A stretch of DNA of 10,575 nt from Caulobacteraceae bacterium (GCA_947501315.1 CANMXH010000074.1:1-10575); one strand, 5' to 3'. Positions 1-6,662 are shown, numbered from the stretch's first letter. Notes: generated by a model from the letters alone, not told the origin. Program-made: numbers and translations.

Positions 1-1488
1 GATCCATCCCCTCGCGCTACCGTCGAGCAGGGACGGCTGCTCGGCCGCCAGGCGGACGGCGTGGCCAGCTTCAAGGCCATCCCCTATGCCGCCCCGCCGG
101 TCGGGGCGCTGCGCTGGCGGGCACCGCAACCCGCCGAAGCGTGGGCGGGCGAGCGCGATGCGGGACAGGTCGGCGCCATCTGCATCCAGCCGCCTTCGAA
201 CGGTGACCCCGGCGTCGGCCCCCTGCCGATGAGCGAGGACTGTCTGACGCTGAATGTCTGGACACCGGCGGAGCGCGGCGCGGAACCCCTGCCGGTCATG
301 GTCTGGATCCATGGCGGCGGGCTGAACAACGGCTCGGGCACAGCGGCGCTCTACGACGGGGCCAATCTGGCGAAGCGCGGCGTGGTGGTGGTGACGCTGA
401 ACTACCGGCTGGGTCGGCTGGGCTTTTTCGGACATCCGGCCCTGACGGCCGAGGCGGGCGGTGGCGAGATCGTCGGGAACTACGGGCTGGCGGACGTCAT
501 CGCCGCGCTGGAATGGGTCCGCGACAATGCCGCCGCCTTCGGGGGCGATCCGGGCAATGTCACTGTCTTCGGGGAATCGGCCGGTGGCGTGATGGTGACG
601 CGGCTGATGATTTCCGAGCCCGCGCGGGGACTGTTCCACCGGGCCATCGTCCAGTCCGGCCTGGGCCGTGACGAGGGCACGGCGACATTCCGGACGCTCG
701 ACGGGTCTCCCTCCCTCGAGGACAGGGGCGTCGCCTTCGCGATCGCGGCCGGCCTGCCTTCGGACGTCTCGGTCGAACAACTCCGGGCGCTCCCGGCAGA
801 ACGGCTGCTGATACCCGCACCGAGCTTCTTCGGCGGCGATCTGATGGTGATTGACGGTCATGACGGCGGCGGTCTTGTCTGGGAGGATGTCGCCCCGGCC
901 TTCGCCGCCGGACGGGAGGCACCCGTGCCCCTGATCATCGGTGCCAACAGTGCCGAGTTCCAGGGGATGAAGCCGTCCAACCTGAGCCCTTACGGCGCGA
1001 TCGAGGACGCCATGACACCGGAGGAGCGGTCGGCCCTCCTCGCAGCCTATGGCGGCCAGGACGGCTATGACGCCCATGTCCTCAGCGATCTGGTCTTCAA
1101 CGAACCGGCGCGGCATCTGGCGCGGCTGCACGCGGCCAACGGGCATCCGACATATCTGTACCGGTTCGATGTGGTACCGGCGTCCGGTCCCGAGCCCGGT
1201 GGCGGAGCCCCCCATGCGTCGGAGCGGCCCTATGTGTTCGACAATCTGCACACCGTCGGCCGGCCCATCGGCGAACGGGACGCACAGGCGGCGACGGCCA
1301 TGGCCGACTACTGGACCACCTTCGCGGCCCGCGGCGACCCGAACGCTCCGGGGCGTCCGGTCTGGCCGGAATTCGGGGCAGAGCGCGACCGGCTGCTGGA
1401 GTTCACCGATGACGGGCCGGTTGCGAAGCCGGTTCCATTCCCCGCACGGCTCGACCTGATCGAGGCCCTGCACGGCCGGCCCTACTGA
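1..1488 (+). CDS. Type-B carboxylesterase (para-nitrobenzyl esterase-like), 5' end missing
   Basis: Alpha/beta hydrolase of the carboxylesterase type-B family, which cleaves carboxylic esters; the natural substrate cannot be read from sequence. The frame is open back to base 1 and the segment before the GTG at 61 already resembles the family N-terminus, so the gene starts outside the window and 61 is not the start. Counting from the left edge (495 residues visible): the EDCLTLNVW motif at 79-87, the oxyanion-hole motif HGGG at 104-107, the nucleophile elbow GESAGG at 191-196 with Ser193, a probable acidic triad member Glu319 in GANSAEF, and a probable catalytic His405 before the ASERPYVF segment. 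All three triad positions are present, so the enzyme looks active. Whether it is secreted cannot be told without the N-terminus. It converges with dnaB and ends 10 bases from its stop codon. Confidence 0.93.
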   Translation, partial: DPSPRATVEQGRLLGRQADGVASFKAIPYAAPPVGALRWRAPQPAEAWAGERDAGQVGAICIQPPSNGDPGVGPLPMSEDCLTLNVWTPAERGAEPLPVMVWIHGGGLNNGSGTAALYDGANLAKRGVVVVTLNYRLGRLGFFGHPALTAEAGGGEIVGNYGLADVIAALEWVRDNAAAFGGDPGNVTVFGESAGGVMVTRLMISEPARGLFHRAIVQSGLGRDEGTATFRTLDGSPSLEDRGVAFAIAAGLPSDVSVEQLRALPAERLLIPAPSFFGGDLMVIDGHDGGGLVWEDVAPAFAAGREAPVPLIIGANSAEFQGMKPSNLSPYGAIEDAMTPEERSALLAAYGGQDGYDAHVLSDLVFNEPARHLARLHAANGHPTYLYRFDVVPASGPEPGGGAPHASERPYVFDNLHTVGRPIGERDAQAATAMADYWTTFAARGDPNAPGRPVWPEFGAERDRLLEFTDDGPVAKPVPFPARLDLIEALHGRPY

Positions 1489-1498
1489 GGCCGCCGGT

Positions 1499-2998
1499 TC
1501 AGTCCCCGTAACCCTCGTACCGCTGGCCCTGCGCCAGATTTCCGAACTTGGTCGTATTGGCGTCGAAGCTCAGCTTGATGATGCCGATCGGGCCGTGGCG
1601 CTGTTTGCCGATGACGACCTCGGCCTGGTGCTCCAGCCGGTCCATGTCCTCCTGCCATTGCAGGTGTTCGGGCGTGCCCTCACGGGGTTCCGCGCGGCCC
1701 AGATAGTAGCTCTCGCGATAGACGAACATGACGCAGTCGGCGTCCTGCTCGATCGAGCCGGATTCGCGCAGGTCGGACAACTGGGGCCGCTTGTCCTCGC
1801 GCTGCTCGACCTGACGAGACAGCTGCGACAGCGCCAGGATGGGCACGCTCAGTTCCTTGGCGAGGGCCTTGAGGGCACCGGTGATTTCCGACACCTCCTG
1901 CACCCGGTTCTTCTGGTTGTTGCCCTCGCCGACCGTGATCAGTTGCAGATAGTCGACGATGATCAGGTCGAGGCCGTGCTCCTGGCGTTTCAGGCGGCGG
2001 GCGCGGGCGGCCAGTTTGGAGATCGACAGGCCGCCGGTGGCGTCGATGTACAGGGGGCTTTCGCCGATCTCGACGGCCGCCTCGCGGATGCGGCCGAAAT
2101 CGGCGGCGTCGATCTCGCCCTTGCGCAGCTTGTCCGAGGACACGCCCGAGGCATCTGCCAGGATGCGCATGGCCAGCTGTTCGGCGCTCATTTCCAGCGA
2201 ATAGAAGGCGACCACCCCGCCGCTGACCGTCTTGCGGCCCTCGGGCGTCGGCTCCCAGCGGTGGTTGCGCGCGACGTTGAAGGCGATGTTGGTCGCCAGC
2301 GCGGTCTTGCCCATCGACGGACGGCCGGCGAGGACCAGCAGGTCGGACGAGTGCAGGCCGCCCAGCTTGGCGTCCAGATCGTCCAGATGGGTGGCCAGAC
2401 CGGCCAGTTTGCCGTCGCGCTGGTAGGCCTCGGCGGCCATCTTCATTGCGCCACCGAGGGCGCTTGAGAAGCTGACAAAGCCCGAGGACGGCTTGCCCGT
2501 TTCGGCCAGGGTATACAGCTGCTGTTCGGCCTGTTCGATCTGGTCGATGGCGGCGGTTTCGGGCTGCGGTGCCTCGCGCACGATCGCGCCACCGATGCGG
2601 ATCAGGTCGCGGCGCAGGGCCAGGTCATAGACCACTCGCGCATAGTCGGGGGCGTTGGCTGCCGGCGGGGCGCGGTCGACCAGATCGGCGAGATAGCGCA
2701 GGCCGCCGAACTCCTGGAAGGCCGGGTCCAGCTTGAACCGCTCCATCAGAATGGTCGGCTCGGCCAGCATACCCTGGCGGATGTGGTCCTCGATCGCTTC
2801 GTAGAGGCGCTGGTGGAAGGGCTCGTGGAAATGCGAACCGCGCAGGCGGTCGGACAGCCGTTCGAATACGGCATTGTCGAACATCAGCGAGCCGAGAAGC
2901 GCCTGTTCCGCCTCGAGATTGTGCGGCATCGACGGGATCGGGCCGGAGTCCATCGGCGAGGGGAATTGGACGGGGGCGAAGGCGTTCATCGGGGTCAT
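1499..2998 (-). CDS. dnaB: Replicative DNA helicase DnaB
   Basis: Hexameric ATP-driven 5'-3' helicase that unwinds DNA at the replication fork and recruits primase. At 499 residues it is of normal length for alphaproteobacteria. The N-terminal domain (about 25-130) contains the usual NLEAEQALLGSL start. The RecA-like ATPase domain (about 195-490) has Walker A GRPSMGKT at 225-232, Walker B LIIVDYLQLI at 345-354, the SQLSR motif at 391-395, the RPQLSDLRESGSIEQDAD segment at 404-421 and the KQRHGP arginine-finger region at 465-470. A short insert near 249-260 follows NHRWEP and is seen in related helicases. The ATG at 2998 has no strong Shine-Dalgarno sequence; an ATG three codons further in is an alternative. 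The gene lies downstream of rpsF-rpsR-rplI, a conserved order in this class, but 109 bases and another gene lie between, so it may use its own promoter. Confidence 0.97.
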   Translation of the reverse strand: MTPMNAFAPVQFPSPMDSGPIPSMPHNLEAEQALLGSLMFDNAVFERLSDRLRGSHFHEPFHQRLYEAIEDHIRQGMLAEPTILMERFKLDPAFQEFGGLRYLADLVDRAPPAANAPDYARVVYDLALRRDLIRIGGAIVREAPQPETAAIDQIEQAEQQLYTLAETGKPSSGFVSFSSALGGAMKMAAEAYQRDGKLAGLATHLDDLDAKLGGLHSSDLLVLAGRPSMGKTALATNIAFNVARNHRWEPTPEGRKTVSGGVVAFYSLEMSAEQLAMRILADASGVSSDKLRKGEIDAADFGRIREAAVEIGESPLYIDATGGLSISKLAARARRLKRQEHGLDLIIVDYLQLITVGEGNNQKNRVQEVSEITGALKALAKELSVPILALSQLSRQVEQREDKRPQLSDLRESGSIEQDADCVMFVYRESYYLGRAEPREGTPEHLQWQEDMDRLEHQAEVVIGKQRHGPIGIIKLSFDANTTKFGNLAQGQRYEGYGD

Positions 2999-3107
2999 GT
3001 CTTAACCATGCACGCGCCATGCGACATGCGCGGACGTAGCCGCGGCAGAGGGATAAGTCGGCGGCTCTGTGGATGCCCCGGAATTCCGTAGCCGGATCAG
3101 TTATGGC

Positions 3108-3476
3108 TCAGCTTGCAGGGCAGGGGTGTCGCTCGGCCATCCATTCGCGCATCGCCTGGGTGACGCTGATGTTGCGACGGCTCGCCGGGATGGAATTGAA
3201 CCGTCCGAGGATGGCGCTGGGCGAGAATGACACCTGCTCGGGCATACAGGTTGGAGGCTTGCGACCGGACTGTCGGGCCGCGACCTGTTCCGCGCGAACC
3301 GTGCGGACCGCACCCTCGAACTCGCGGATCAGCCGGCGTGTGTCCGACCGGAGCATGGCCGTCGGATTCTGCGGAATCCGGGAGGCGGTGGTCAGGAACT
3401 CCTGGACCGTCATGGCCTGGGCGGCGGTGGCGAACAGGGTCGCGGCGAGGCCGACGACGAGCGCGAGTTTCTTCAT
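3108..3476 (-). CDS. Small secreted protein of unknown function with two cysteines
   Basis: I cannot name this 122-residue protein. Residues 1-21 form a clear Sec signal peptide (MKK, a hydrophobic core, then ATAAQA), so the mature protein of about 101 residues should be periplasmic or exported. It starts MTVQEFL and ends in an HPCP motif, with only two cysteines, Cys77 (in PPTCMPE) and Cys119, which could form a disulfide. The second half (C-P-x-x-V, then a helix and a final PCP) recalls the Rap1a/Tai-like fold, and I remember similar short secreted proteins from Caulobacterales and sphingomonads; both are impressions, not search results. The ATG at 3476 is chosen over a TTG two codons upstream because GGGGAGA stands 6 bases before it. 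A terminator separates it from rplI, so it is probably transcribed independently. It lies 109 bases upstream of dnaB. Confidence 0.8.
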   Translation of the reverse strand: MKKLALVVGLAATLFATAAQAMTVQEFLTTASRIPQNPTAMLRSDTRRLIREFEGAVRTVRAEQVAARQSGRKPPTCMPEQVSFSPSAILGRFNSIPASRRNISVTQAMREWMAERHPCPAS

Positions 3477-3491
3477 GGTCAATCTCCCCGT

Positions 3492-3509
3492 ACGGCCAAG
3501 CCTGGCCGT
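3492..3509 (-). promoter_or_regulatory. Hairpin in the leader of the secreted-protein gene
   Basis: ACGGCCA and TGGCCGT form a perfect 7-bp stem around a 4-base loop, two bases upstream of the GGGGAGA Shine-Dalgarno sequence. If transcribed it would fold next to the ribosome site. No U tract follows, so it is not a classic terminator. Role unknown. Confidence 0.4.
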
Positions 3510-3533
3510 GCCTTTAAGGCGGTATCGCGGCCA

Positions 3534-3564
3534 AGAGAAAGGGCGCGCCCGGCTGGACGCGCCC
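3534..3564 (-). terminator. Terminator after rplI
   Basis: On the minus strand GGGCGCG and CGCGCCC form a perfect 7-bp GC stem with a 10-base loop, followed directly by TTTCTC. It begins 31 bases after the rplI stop codon, as expected for the end of the rpsF-rpsR-rplI transcript. The T tract is short and interrupted, so termination may be incomplete. Confidence 0.65.
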
Positions 3565-3595
3565 GATCACTGACTTGTTATCAGGAGGCCTGGGT

Positions 3596-4180
3596 TCAGG
3601 CTTCCGAACCGAGGCCGTCCTGCTGGCCGGCGCCGCCGTCGACCATGTCCTTGGCCTGTTCGAGGGCCAGTTCGCGGTCCTCGTCATAGGCGGCCTTGAT
3701 CACGTCCTCGCCCTTCGCCTGACGCTCGGCTTCGTCGGCCGAACGCGCGATGTTGATCTTGACGGTGGCCGAGACCTCGGCGTGCAGGCGGACCAGCACT
3801 TCGTGGACGCCCAGCGTCTTGATCGGGGTGTTGAGCACGATCTGGCTGCGCTCGACCTTGCCGCCTTCGGCCACGACGGCCTCGACGATGTCGCGGGCGG
3901 CGACCGAACCGTACAGCTGACCCGTCTCACCGGCCTGCCGGATCATGACATAGGTCTGGCCGTCGATCTTGGAGCCGATCGTGCCGGCGTCGGCCTTGTT
4001 CTTCTCGTTGCGGGCCTCGATGGCGGCGCGGTCGAGTTCGAACGCCTTCAGGTTCGCCGAGGTGGCCCGACGGGCCTTGTCGCGCGGCAGAAGGAAGTTA
4101 CGGGCGAAGCCGTCCTTGACGGACACGACGTCGCCGATGGCGCCGAGATTATCGACGCGCTCAAGCAGAACGACCTTCAT
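3596..4180 (-). CDS. rplI: 50S ribosomal protein L9
   Basis: Structural protein of the large ribosomal subunit that binds 23S rRNA near the base of the L1 stalk and contributes to reading-frame fidelity. The N-terminal domain is unmistakable: MKVVLLERVDNLGAIGDVV, then VKDGFARNFLLP, followed by the long connecting helix (about 42-75) and the C-terminal domain with the IKTLGVHEV segment. The protein has 194 residues against about 150 in E. coli; the extra C-terminal tail, rich in Glu, Asp and Ala and ending in a Gly/Gln-rich stretch, is usual for alphaproteobacterial L9. The ATG follows the rpsR stop codon by a single base and has only a weak ribosome site, which suggests translational coupling to rpsR. 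Third and last gene of the ribosomal operon, followed by a hairpin terminator. Confidence 0.98.
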   Translation of the reverse strand: MKVVLLERVDNLGAIGDVVSVKDGFARNFLLPRDKARRATSANLKAFELDRAAIEARNEKNKADAGTIGSKIDGQTYVMIRQAGETGQLYGSVAARDIVEAVVAEGGKVERSQIVLNTPIKTLGVHEVLVRLHAEVSATVKINIARSADEAERQAKGEDVIKAAYDEDRELALEQAKDMVDGGAGQQDGLGSEA

Positions 4181-4181
4181 C

Positions 4182-4460
4182 TTATTTCACCACATAAGGC
4201 AGGAGGGCCAGATAACGGGCGCGCTTGATGGCCTTGGCCAGTTCGCGTTGCTTGATCTGGGAAACAGCGGTGATGCGCGAGGGAACGATCTTGCCGCGCT
4301 CGCTGATGTAGCGTTGCAGCAGTTTGACGTCCTTGTAGTCGATCTTCGGCGCGCCTTCACCCGTGAACGGGCAAACCTTGCGGCGGCGATAGAAGGGACG
4401 GCGTCCGGCGGCGCCGGAGCCGGCCGGCGCGCCCGGCGACGGAGCGGTGGTGTCGGTCAT
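4182..4460 (-). CDS. rpsR: 30S ribosomal protein S18
   Basis: Small-subunit protein that pairs with S6 on the 16S rRNA platform. The 92-residue protein has the family core: RRPFYRRRKVCPF at about 20-32, then KIDYKDVKLLQRYISERGKI and the basic KQRELAKAIKRARYLALLPY helix. A Gly/Ala/Pro-rich N-terminal extension of about 18 residues precedes it. The Shine-Dalgarno sequence AAGGAA lies 8 bases before the ATG and overlaps the rpsF stop codon, so termination on rpsF and initiation here are physically linked. S6 and S18 bind as a heterodimer, so coupled synthesis from neighbouring genes makes sense. Confidence 0.98.
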   Translation of the reverse strand: MTDTTAPSPGAPAGSGAAGRRPFYRRRKVCPFTGEGAPKIDYKDVKLLQRYISERGKIVPSRITAVSQIKQRELAKAIKRARYLALLPYVVK

Positions 4461-4472
4461 GTTCCGGGTTCC

Positions 4473-4862
4473 TTAAAAGGTGGCTTCGGCGGCGGCGTCG
4501 TCACGCGGCGTGCGTTCACGCTCACGTTCACGCTCGCGCTCGCGGCGGGCCAGCAGGGGCGACAGTTCCAGGTCGAGTTCCTCGACGCGGACGGTCAGCC
4601 AGCGAAGGACGTCCTCGTTGATCGACAGCTGACGCTCGACCTCGGCCATGGCGGCGGGCGGGCAGTCGATAGCGAGCAGCGAATAGTGCGCCTTGCGGTT
4701 CTTCTTGACCCGATAGGTCAGGTTGCGCAGACCCCAGTATTCGATCTTGGCGACGGTGCCGCCGCCGGCTTCGATCAAACCCTTGATGGTGTCGTTCAGC
4801 GCTTCGGCCTGTTGCGCGCTGATATCCTGGCGCGACATGACCGTGTGCTCGTAAAGAGCCAT
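4473..4862 (-). CDS. rpsF: 30S ribosomal protein S6
   Basis: Small-subunit protein that forms a dimer with S18. The 129-residue product starts MALYEHTVMSRQDIS and shows the S6 core through the RVKKNRKAHYSLLAID strand to the INEDVLRWLTVRVEE end at about residue 95. The ATG at 4862 is chosen because AAGGGAGA lies 7 bases upstream; a GTG further upstream would add 19 residues unlike S6. Beyond the core is a tail of about 30 residues with five Arg-Glu pairs in a row (107-116), then a short acidic end. Charged tails on S6 are common in alphaproteobacteria, but the strict alternation here is striking. First gene of the rpsF-rpsR-rplI operon. Confidence 0.98.
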   Translation of the reverse strand: MALYEHTVMSRQDISAQQAEALNDTIKGLIEAGGGTVAKIEYWGLRNLTYRVKKNRKAHYSLLAIDCPPAAMAEVERQLSINEDVLRWLTVRVEELDLELSPLLARRERERERERERTPRDDAAAEATF

Positions 4863-4880
4863 GCGGTATTCTCCCTTGTA

Positions 4881-4980
4881 GGACGTCGGCGCGAGGGGAC
4901 CGGGTAAGTCCTCTCCCACGATGGATCCTGAAGCGGCGGTCGGGATGACTTCCCGAACCCTTTGGAACTCCGCGTCAGGA
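4881..4980 (-). promoter_or_regulatory. Structured 5' leader of the rpsF operon
   Basis: The transcript leader can fold into two elements. The first is an outer pairing of TCCTGA (4975-4980) with TCAGGA (4926-4931) enclosing a 5-bp hairpin, TCGGG/CCCGA with a 7-base loop (4940-4956). The second is an interrupted hairpin just before the ribosome site: GGAC pairs with GTCC (4908-4911 and 4881-4884), and CGGT with GCCG across an 8-base loop, with unequal internal-loop strands. Many bacteria control this operon through an S6:S18-binding leader RNA that carries a CCG-containing motif, so feedback control is plausible. I paired the bases by eye; no covariance model was run. Confidence 0.4.
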
Positions 4981-5003
4981 CCGAAGCCCTGGAAAGGCGG
5001 CGC

Positions 5004-5032
5004 GTATAGGGGAAAAGGTCGGTCCGGTCCAG
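5004..5032 (-). promoter_or_regulatory. Candidate promoter of the rpsF-rpsR-rplI operon
   Basis: On the minus strand CTGGAC (5027-5032) and CTATAC (5004-5009) are separated by 17 bases, a fair match to housekeeping promoter elements. It would give a leader of about 135 bases before rpsF. It lies between the carboxypeptidase stop codon and rpsF. The -35 box is imperfect. Confidence 0.4.
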
Positions 5033-5070
5033 CCCCCGACGTGCGTTCGCCGGATCGGCGTGTGCGCCGG

Positions 5071-6492
5071 TTATTCCGGACGCACCACCAGACAGGTGAC
5101 CCGACGTTCCTCCAGGGCCGCGCAGGCCGACCGGGCCCCCTGCTCGGTCATGCCGGTGAAGCGCGAACGGTACCAGCCGCTGGCATTCTGGACGGTGCGC
5201 TCCGCGGCGGTGAACTGGCTGCGGAAGCGGCGGTTGACCTCGGTCAGCCAGTTGCGGGCGACCGTCTCGTCACGGAAGGCACCGACCTGCACCGCCCAGC
5301 GGCCCGCGGGCTCGCGGGCAGGTTCCCGCGCCGGCGGCCGGGCCGTCGGGCGGGCGCGAGGCGGGGGCGCGACGGTTGATCCACCGTTGAGAATGGCCGT
5401 CACATCGGCCGGCCGTTCAGAGGCGGCGGCGAGCTCGGAGGGGGGCGGCGTCACCCGGGCGACCGGCGGCGGAGGGGCGGGCAACGCGGCGTAGGCGACG
5501 CCGCTGGCGGGCGGCGCACTGGATCCCGCCCCTGCATTGTCATCCTCACCGGCGGCGGCGGCGGCGTATTCGATCGGACCGTTGCTGTCCTGACCGATGC
5601 CGAAGCCGCGCGCCTCGAAGAAGGTCTGGGCGACCTGGATCGTCTCGCCCCGGGACCGGGCGCGCTCGACCTCGAACCCAGTGTCCATGAGGGCTGCGAC
5701 ATGGGCGTTGCGGCTGGCCGTCGAGCGGCCGCCGAGGACAATGGTGATGATCCGGCGACCGTCGCGGACCGCTGAGGCCGCCAGATTATAGCCCGAGGCG
5801 TTGGTGTAGCCGGTCTTCATGCCGTCATAGCCTTCGCCGTCGCGGAGCAGGCCATTGGTGTTTCGATAGTCCCGACCGTTGTAGGCCCAGTCATGGAGGC
5901 CGAAATAGCGATAGTACTGCGGGTAGTCGCGCATGATCGCCCGGGCAAGGATCGCCAGGTCACGCGCGGAGGTCAGCTGGCGGGCGTCCGGCAGCCCATG
6001 GGGATTGACATAGCGGGTCTGGGCCATCCCCAGCTCGCGGGCTTTCAATGTCATCTGGGCAGCGAACCCGTCCTGGGAGCCGCCGATGTGTTCGGCCAGT
6101 GCCATGGCCATATCATTGGCGCTGCGCACCGCAGTGGCCCGCATGGCGTCGTCAACGGTTATGGTCTGGCCGGCGGCGAGCCCCAGTTTGGACGGCGGCT
6201 GGCTGGCTGCGTGGGGTGAGACGGTGATGACGTCGTCCAGCTTGATCTTGCCTTCGGCGAGGGCCTCGAACGCCAGATAGAGGGTCATCACCTTGGTGAT
6301 CGAGGCCGGGTAACGACGGCTGTCTGCGTGGCGGGCGAACAGCACCTCGCCGGATTCGGCGTCCACGACGATGGCGGCGTAGCGCGCATTATCAGCCGAC
6401 TGGGCAAGCGGCGGGCGCGTCGGCGTCATCGTCACCGCGACGGCCAGCAGCAGCGAAAGAAGTCCGCGACGGATCAGGGCGGAAAGCGGCAA
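5071..6492 (-). CDS. D-alanyl-D-alanine carboxypeptidase with C-terminal SPOR domain
   Basis: Low-molecular-weight penicillin-binding protein (peptidase family S11) that removes the terminal D-Ala from peptidoglycan pentapeptides in the periplasm. The 473 residues comprise a signal peptide (1-30, cleavage after PLA), the catalytic domain with SITK at 64-67 (nucleophile Ser64), SAN at 124-126 and KTG at 226-228, a Pro/Ala/Arg-rich linker (about 308-396) and a SPOR domain (about 397-473, WAVQVGAF then a repeat ending in a CLVV strand). SPOR domains bind glycan strands stripped of stem peptides at the division site. The PBP5-type C-terminal beta domain and membrane anchor are not evident. The start is TTG at 6492: GAGG lies 7 bases upstream, an in-frame TGA sits four codons before it, and later ATG or GTG codons would cut into the signal peptide. 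It is transcribed toward rpsF but a separate promoter lies between them. Confidence 0.93.
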   Translation of the reverse strand: MPLSALIRRGLLSLLLAVAVTMTPTRPPLAQSADNARYAAIVVDAESGEVLFARHADSRRYPASITKVMTLYLAFEALAEGKIKLDDVITVSPHAASQPPSKLGLAAGQTITVDDAMRATAVRSANDMAMALAEHIGGSQDGFAAQMTLKARELGMAQTRYVNPHGLPDARQLTSARDLAILARAIMRDYPQYYRYFGLHDWAYNGRDYRNTNGLLRDGEGYDGMKTGYTNASGYNLAASAVRDGRRIITIVLGGRSTASRNAHVAALMDTGFEVERARSRGETIQVAQTFFEARGFGIGQDSNGPIEYAAAAAGEDDNAGAGSSAPPASGVAYAALPAPPPPVARVTPPPSELAAASERPADVTAILNGGSTVAPPPRARPTARPPAREPAREPAGRWAVQVGAFRDETVARNWLTEVNRRFRSQFTAAERTVQNASGWYRSRFTGMTEQGARSACAALEERRVTCLVVRPE

Positions 6493-6602
6493 AGACAGGC
6501 CTCACAGGACGTTTTGGCGCGACGGCGGCCCTACCACGCGACGCTGACGAAAGGCTAGCATGCGTTATTCCGGTTTCGTGAGCGTAAACAACCCGTCAAC
6601 GA

Positions 6603-6662
6603 TTTTGTGAACTTTTGTGCGCTGCACCATTTTCGCTTGACGCGACTTCGCACCTGCACCAT
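6603..6662 (+). promoter_or_regulatory. Repeats around the phasin promoter, candidate regulator sites
   Basis: Three repeat patterns lie together. TTTTGTG occurs at 6603-6609 and 6613-6619, exactly one helical turn apart. GTGCGCTGCAC at 6617-6627 is a perfect inverted repeat (GTGC/GCAC). CTGCACCAT occurs at 6622-6630 and 6654-6662, 32 bases apart, with the second copy over the -10 region. TGC-rich sites of this kind are bound by the polyhydroxyalkanoate regulator PhaR in other alphaproteobacteria, so repression by a PhaR-like protein is a reasonable guess. The same intergenic region must also hold the promoter of the divergent carboxypeptidase gene; a TTGACG at 6594-6599 on the minus strand lacks a convincing -10 partner. 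Confidence 0.4.

Noticed and set aside
1471..1497. A GC-rich imperfect palindrome at the esterase-dnaB junction as a two-way terminator
   Set aside because: Only 5 bp pair and no T tract follows on either strand.
1595..2467. A 290-codon plus-strand frame inside dnaB
   Set aside because: It is the shadow of dnaB codons; no family motifs and no ribosome site.
3575..4228. A plus-strand frame opposite rplI
   Set aside because: rplI on the minus strand is certain; the antisense translation has only shadow composition.
4863..4919. A longer S6 starting at GTG 4919
   Set aside because: The extra 19 residues do not resemble S6, and the ATG at 4862 has a strong ribosome site.
6564..6599. TTGACG and AATAAC on the minus strand as the carboxypeptidase promoter
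   Set aside because: The spacing is about 24 bases, too long for a normal promoter; other pairings are no better.
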